From the NCBI RefSeq assembly GCF_017573545.1, contig NZ_JAGEOK010000027.1, forward strand, positions 62,001-126,000: a stretch of 64,000 nucleotides of DNA, in the 5' to 3' direction. How positions within the stretch are numbered: position 1 is the first letter of the stretch; every line of letters starts with the position of its first letter. The position numbers were made by a program, and so were the translations under genes. Of this stretch, positions 61,087 to 64,000 are shown piece after piece. The notes under the pieces are model-generated. The model ran no database searches and was not told the DNA's origin. It saw nothing but the letters and a program-made list of their open reading frames with translations. The DNA comes from Actinomadura nitritigenes. GTDB taxonomy: Bacteria > Actinomycetota > Actinomycetes > Streptosporangiales > Streptosporangiaceae.

Positions 61087-61983
61087 TCAGGCGGCCGGTT
61101 CCTGGACGATCCGCCGGACGACGGAGACGGCGCGCGCCAGGTGGGGTTCGGTGCGGTCGGTCCGGTGGGCGATGGCGAGGTCGACGCCGGCGTCGGGACG
61201 GGCCAGGGGCCGGAAGGCGACGCCGTCGAGGGCCAGGGCCGTCACCGGTTCGGGGACGACGGCCGCGCCGAGGCCGCCCGCGACGAGGGTGACCAGGGTC
61301 GAGGTCTCACCGACCTCGTGGCGGATCCGGGGCTCCACGGCGGCGTCGCGGAAGAGGCCGAGCACCACGTCGTACATCACGGAGCGGCGGTCCGCGGAGT
61401 GCACGATGAGGTCGGCGCCCGCCAGGTCGGCGACCTCCACCTGCGGCAGGGCGGCCAGCGGGTGGTCGGCGGGGACGGCGACCACGAGCCGGTCGCGGCG
61501 CAGCGGCAGGACGGTGAGGGACAGATCGGCGATCGGGGGGCGCAGCAGCGCGAGGTCGATCTCGCCGGTGCGCAGCGCGGCGGCCTGGTCGGGCACGAGC
61601 ATCTCGCCGCGGAAGGAGAAGTCGACGCCGGACAGTTCGAGGGAGAGGCCGCGCGAGAGGGCGGGCAGGAGGCTGTAGGTGGCCGAGCCGACGCAGCCGA
61701 TCGTGAGGTGCCCGACGGCTCCGGCCGCGATCCGGCGGGCCTCGTGGGCCGCCTCGTCGACCTCGGCGAGGATCCTCCGGGCGCGTGCGAGGTAGCCGCG
61801 GCCCGCGTCGGTGAGGTCGACCCGGCGCGTGCTGCGGTGGAGGAGCTCGACGCCGAGGTCGGTCTCCAGCCGGCGGATCGCCTGGGAGAGCGGCGGCTGG
61901 GCCATGGTGAGCCGTTCGGCGGCGCGCCCGAAGTGGAGTTCCTCGGCGACGGCGACGAAGTACCGCAGGTGACGGAGATCCAT
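61087..61983 (-). CDS. LysR-family regulator of the pca genes (298 aa)
   Basis: LysR with HTH MDLRHLRYFVAVAEELHFGR, AAERLTMAQPPLSQAIRRLE and an effector domain (LLPALSRGLSLELSGVDFSF, LVTLVAGGLGAAVVPE). The HTH and the HFGRAAERL opening are like the CatR/BenM/ClcR group acting in aromatic acid catabolism. It is divergent from pcaF with a dyad in the 72-bp gap. It therefore probably activates the beta-ketoadipate end-pathway operon on binding an intermediate such as muconate or beta-ketoadipate. Confidence 0.88.
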   Translation of the reverse strand: MDLRHLRYFVAVAEELHFGRAAERLTMAQPPLSQAIRRLETDLGVELLHRSTRRVDLTDAGRGYLARARRILAEVDEAAHEARRIAAGAVGHLTIGCVGSATYSLLPALSRGLSLELSGVDFSFRGEMLVPDQAAALRTGEIDLALLRPPIADLSLTVLPLRRDRLVVAVPADHPLAALPQVEVADLAGADLIVHSADRRSVMYDVVLGLFRDAAVEPRIRHEVGETSTLVTLVAGGLGAAVVPEPVTALALDGVAFRPLARPDAGVDLAIAHRTDRTEPHLARAVSVVRRIVQEPAA

Positions 61984-61993
61984 ATGGAGTGCA

Positions 61994-62017
61994 TATCAAT
62001 CGGTGTGAATATTGATA
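61994..62017. promoter_or_regulatory. LysR-type dyad between the regulator and pcaF
   Basis: TATCAAT-N10-ATTGATA is a perfect 7-bp inverted repeat 11 bp before the LysR start. A third related half-site TGTATCAA lies at 62025-62032. The AT-rich site stands out in the surrounding GC-rich DNA. Confidence 0.65.
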
Positions 62018-62055
62018 CTTCACTGTATCAAGGGAGGCCACCTAGCCTCGAGGGC

Positions 62056-63237
62056 ATGAGCACCTACCTGTACTCGGCCGTCCGGACGCCGTTCGGGCGG
62101 TTCAACGGCGCCCTGGCGGGCGTGCGGCCCGACGACCTCGCGGCGGGCGTGATCACCGCGCTGCTGGAGCGGGCGCCCCGGCTGGACCCCGCGGCGGTCG
62201 GCGAGGTCGTCTGGGGGAACGCGAACGGCGCGGGCGAGGAGAACCGCAACGTCGGCCGGATGGCCGCGCTGCTCGCCGGGCTGCCGACGAGCGTGCCCGG
62301 CACGACCGTCAACCGGCTGTGCGGGTCCAGCCTCGACGCGGCGATGATCGCCTCCCGGACGATCGAGACGGGCGACGCCGACGTGGTGCTGGCCGGCGGG
62401 GTCGAGTCGATGACCCGGGCGCCGTGGGTGCTGTCGAAGCCGGCGAAGGGCTTCCCCGCCGGGAACGTCACCGCGGTGTCGACCACGCTCGGCTGGCGGC
62501 TGGTGAACCCGCGCATGCCGAAGGAGTGGACCGTCTCCCTGGGCGAGGCCAACGAGCTGCTCCGGGAGAGGTACGGTGTCGGCCGCGCGCGCCAGGACGC
62601 GTTCGCCCTGCGCTCGCACCGGCTCGCGGCGGCCGCCTGGGACGAGGGCTTCTACGACGACCTGGTCGTCCCCGTCGAAGGGCTGAAGCGCGACGAGGGC
62701 ATCCGCGCGGACACGTCGCTGGAGAAGCTGTCCGGGCTGAAGCCGAGCTTCCGGCCGGACGGCACCATCACCGCCGGCAACGCGTCGCCGCTGAGCGACG
62801 GCGCGTCCGCCCTGCTGCTCGGCTCCGCCGGGGCCGCCGACCGGATCGGCCTGGAGCCCCTGGCGCGCGTCGCCGGACGGGGCGCGTTCGCCCTCGACCC
62901 GCAGGACTTCGGGTACGCCCCGGTCGAGGCGGCGAACCGCGCCCTCGCACGGGCCGGGATCGGCTGGGACCGGGTGGGCGCCGTCGAGCTGAACGAGGCC
63001 TTCGCCGTGCAGTCACTCGTCTGCGTCGACGCCTGGGGCGTCGACCCGGAGATCGTCAACACCCGGGGCGGCGCGATCGCGCTCGGGCACCCGCTCGGGG
63101 CCAGCGGCGCCCGCGTCCTCGGCACGCTCGCGAAGGTGCTCCGCGAGCGCGGCGAGCGCTGGGGCGTCGCCGCCATCTGCATCGGCGTCGGGCAGGGCCT
63201 CGCCGTCGTCCTGGAGAACACGGAGGCGGGGGCGTGA
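62056..63237 (+). CDS. pcaF: Beta-ketoadipyl-CoA thiolase (393 aa)
   Basis: Complete thiolase: the nucleophile Cys in NRLCGSSLDAAMIASRTIET, GGVESMTRAP, the mid motif LNEAFAVQSLVCVDAWG and the C-terminal active site GGAIALGHPLGASGAR plus CIGVGQGLAV. In the pca pathway it splits beta-ketoadipyl-CoA to succinyl-CoA and acetyl-CoA. AYSVRTPFGRFNGAL-like VRTPFGRFNGALAGVRPDDL at the N-terminus fits PcaF. It overlaps the CoA-transferase gene by GTGA, which supports this function over general acetyl-CoA acetyltransferase. Confidence 0.9.
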   Translation: MSTYLYSAVRTPFGRFNGALAGVRPDDLAAGVITALLERAPRLDPAAVGEVVWGNANGAGEENRNVGRMAALLAGLPTSVPGTTVNRLCGSSLDAAMIASRTIETGDADVVLAGGVESMTRAPWVLSKPAKGFPAGNVTAVSTTLGWRLVNPRMPKEWTVSLGEANELLRERYGVGRARQDAFALRSHRLAAAAWDEGFYDDLVVPVEGLKRDEGIRADTSLEKLSGLKPSFRPDGTITAGNASPLSDGASALLLGSAGAADRIGLEPLARVAGRGAFALDPQDFGYAPVEAANRALARAGIGWDRVGAVELNEAFAVQSLVCVDAWGVDPEIVNTRGGAIALGHPLGASGARVLGTLAKVLRERGERWGVAAICIGVGQGLAVVLENTEAGA

Positions 63238-63929
63238 GCCGCACGGAGATCCTGGACAGCATCGACGAGGCCGTCCGCGGGATCGAGGACGGCAGCACCG
63301 TCCTGGTCGGCGGCTTCGGCTTCGCGGGCATGCCGTTCGACCTCATCGACGGGCTGATCCGGCAGGGCGCGAAGGACCTCACCATCGTGTCCAACAACGC
63401 CGGCAACGGGGACGTCGGGCTCGCCGCGCTGCTCAAGGCCGGACGGGTGCGCAAGGTGATCTGCTCCTTCCCCCGGCAGAGCGACTCCTACGTCTTCGAC
63501 GAGCTGTACCGGGACGGGAGGATCGAGCTGGAGATCGTGCCGCAGGGCAACCTCGCCGAGCGGATGAGGGCGGCGGGCGCGGGCATCGGCGCCTTCTACT
63601 GCCCGACCGGTGTCGGCACCCCGCTGGCGGAGGGCAAGGAGACCCGGACGATCGACGGCCGCGTCCACGTCCTGGAGTACCCGATCAGGGGCGACGTGGC
63701 GCTGATCAGCGCCCACCGCGCCGACGCGCTGGGCAACCTCGTCTACCGCAAGACCGCCCGCAACTTCGGCCCCGTCATGGCGACGGCCGCGGCCACCACG
63801 ATCGTGCAGGTGGGCGGCGTCGTCGCCGCCGGGGACCTCGACCCGGAGGCGGTCGTCACGCCCGGCATCTACGTCGACCGCGTGGTGCGGGTCGAGGAAC
63901 GCCACTACACCGTCCAAGGAGCACGCTGA
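63234..63929 (+). CDS. pcaI: 3-oxoadipate CoA-transferase subunit A (231 aa)
   Basis: Family I CoA-transferase alpha subunit: VRGIEDGSTVLVGGFGFAGM, DLTIVSNNAGNGDVGLAALL, FYCPTGVGTPLAEGKETRTI and VGGVVAAGDLDPEAVVTPGI. With subunit B it loads CoA from succinyl-CoA onto 3-oxoadipate, feeding PcaF. The order pcaF-pcaI-pcaJ here differs from the common pcaIJF. The GTG start overlaps the pcaF stop; pcaJ begins 3 bp after the stop. Confidence 0.92.
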   Translation: MSRTEILDSIDEAVRGIEDGSTVLVGGFGFAGMPFDLIDGLIRQGAKDLTIVSNNAGNGDVGLAALLKAGRVRKVICSFPRQSDSYVFDELYRDGRIELEIVPQGNLAERMRAAGAGIGAFYCPTGVGTPLAEGKETRTIDGRVHVLEYPIRGDVALISAHRADALGNLVYRKTARNFGPVMATAAATTIVQVGGVVAAGDLDPEAVVTPGIYVDRVVRVEERHYTVQGAR

Positions 63930-63931
63930 CG

Positions 63932-64000
63932 ATGTCCCCCACCACCGGGCCCGCCGCGGAGTCCCCCGCCGCCGGGCCCCTCACCCCGGACGAGCTCGCC
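63932..64000 (+). CDS. pcaJ: 3-oxoadipate CoA-transferase subunit B, 5' end only
   Basis: The first 23 codons are in the window: a Pro/Ala-rich lead and then LTPDELA, as expected before the conserved start of subunit B. AAGGAGC lies about 10 bp upstream of the ATG. The assignment rests on position after pcaI; the rest is outside the window. Confidence 0.65.
   Translation, partial: MSPTTGPAAESPAAGPLTPDELA

Overview
The window is high-GC DNA with GTG starts, ATGA/GTGA gene overlaps, actinobacterial-type bcc/aa3 oxidase genes, IclR/TetR/LysR regulators and DUF574 methyltransferase and SpoIIE-type signalling genes. This points to an actinomycete, most likely a soil filamentous genus such as a Thermomonosporaceae or Streptosporangiales member; the genus is inferred, not shown. 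No rRNA, intact tRNA, CRISPR array or replication origin was seen.

Layout. (1) 1-9.8 kb: an amide/aromatic catabolic island with a Rieske oxygenase (runs off the left edge), an IclR regulator with two matched operators, an MHS-type permease, and a second IclR gene heading an acetamidase/formamidase, cupin, amidase, GlcG-like operon, then a second amidase. (2) 10.0-12.0 kb: an IS30-family element lying between two oppositely oriented 3' halves of IS3-family transposase genes. (3) 12.4-23.7 kb: regulator plus target pairs (TetR/hydrolase, TetR/DHA2 exporter, MerR/MFS), a sigma factor/MEDS-STAS operon, and debris of Tn3, IS481, IS5, WD40 and ABC genes. It ends in the isolated 3' half of a tRNA-Arg(TCT), which looks like an attachment-site scar. 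(4) 23.8-26.5 kb: a YhiM-like membrane protein and a fluoride-exporter gene pair. (5) 26.5-34.9 kb: a rearranged urease locus (transcription order urea channel, CbiX-like His-rich protein, ureB, ureF, ureG, ureD, ureA, ureC; no ureE) with a divergent ammonium transporter carrying a twin-His to Glu change.

(6) 35.0-42.0 kb: a compact, divergently arranged second cytochrome bcc-oxidase locus (qcrA-qcrC on the minus strand; ctaC-ctaD-membrane protein-CtaG-like-qcrB on the plus strand). Its oxidase subunit I keeps all heme/CuB ligands and the active-site Tyr but has lost the usual D-channel Asp, helix-VI Glu and K-channel Lys. This is the best candidate for an undescribed system. (7) 42.2-48.8 kb: a YrhK protein, a TetR/glycoside-hydrolase chimera, a LysR/DHA2 exporter pair and small hypotheticals. 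(8) 48.8-56.2 kb: IclR and TetR regulators, a variant NAD-dependent DNA ligase with a metallophosphoesterase, an ATP-dependent DNA ligase, a DUF574 methyltransferase and a PAS-GAF-PP2C phosphatase. (9) 56.3-64 kb: a PaoABC-type molybdenum aldehyde oxidoreductase, a split membrane gene, and a LysR-controlled beta-ketoadipate end-pathway operon (pcaF, pcaI, pcaJ cut by the window edge).

How parts fit: urea uptake and hydrolysis would feed ammonium handling beside the ammonium transporter. The amide operon would release ammonia and carboxylates, while Rieske oxygenase, aldehyde oxidoreductase and pca genes suggest aromatic carbon use. Many cassettes carry a divergent local regulator with a visible operator.
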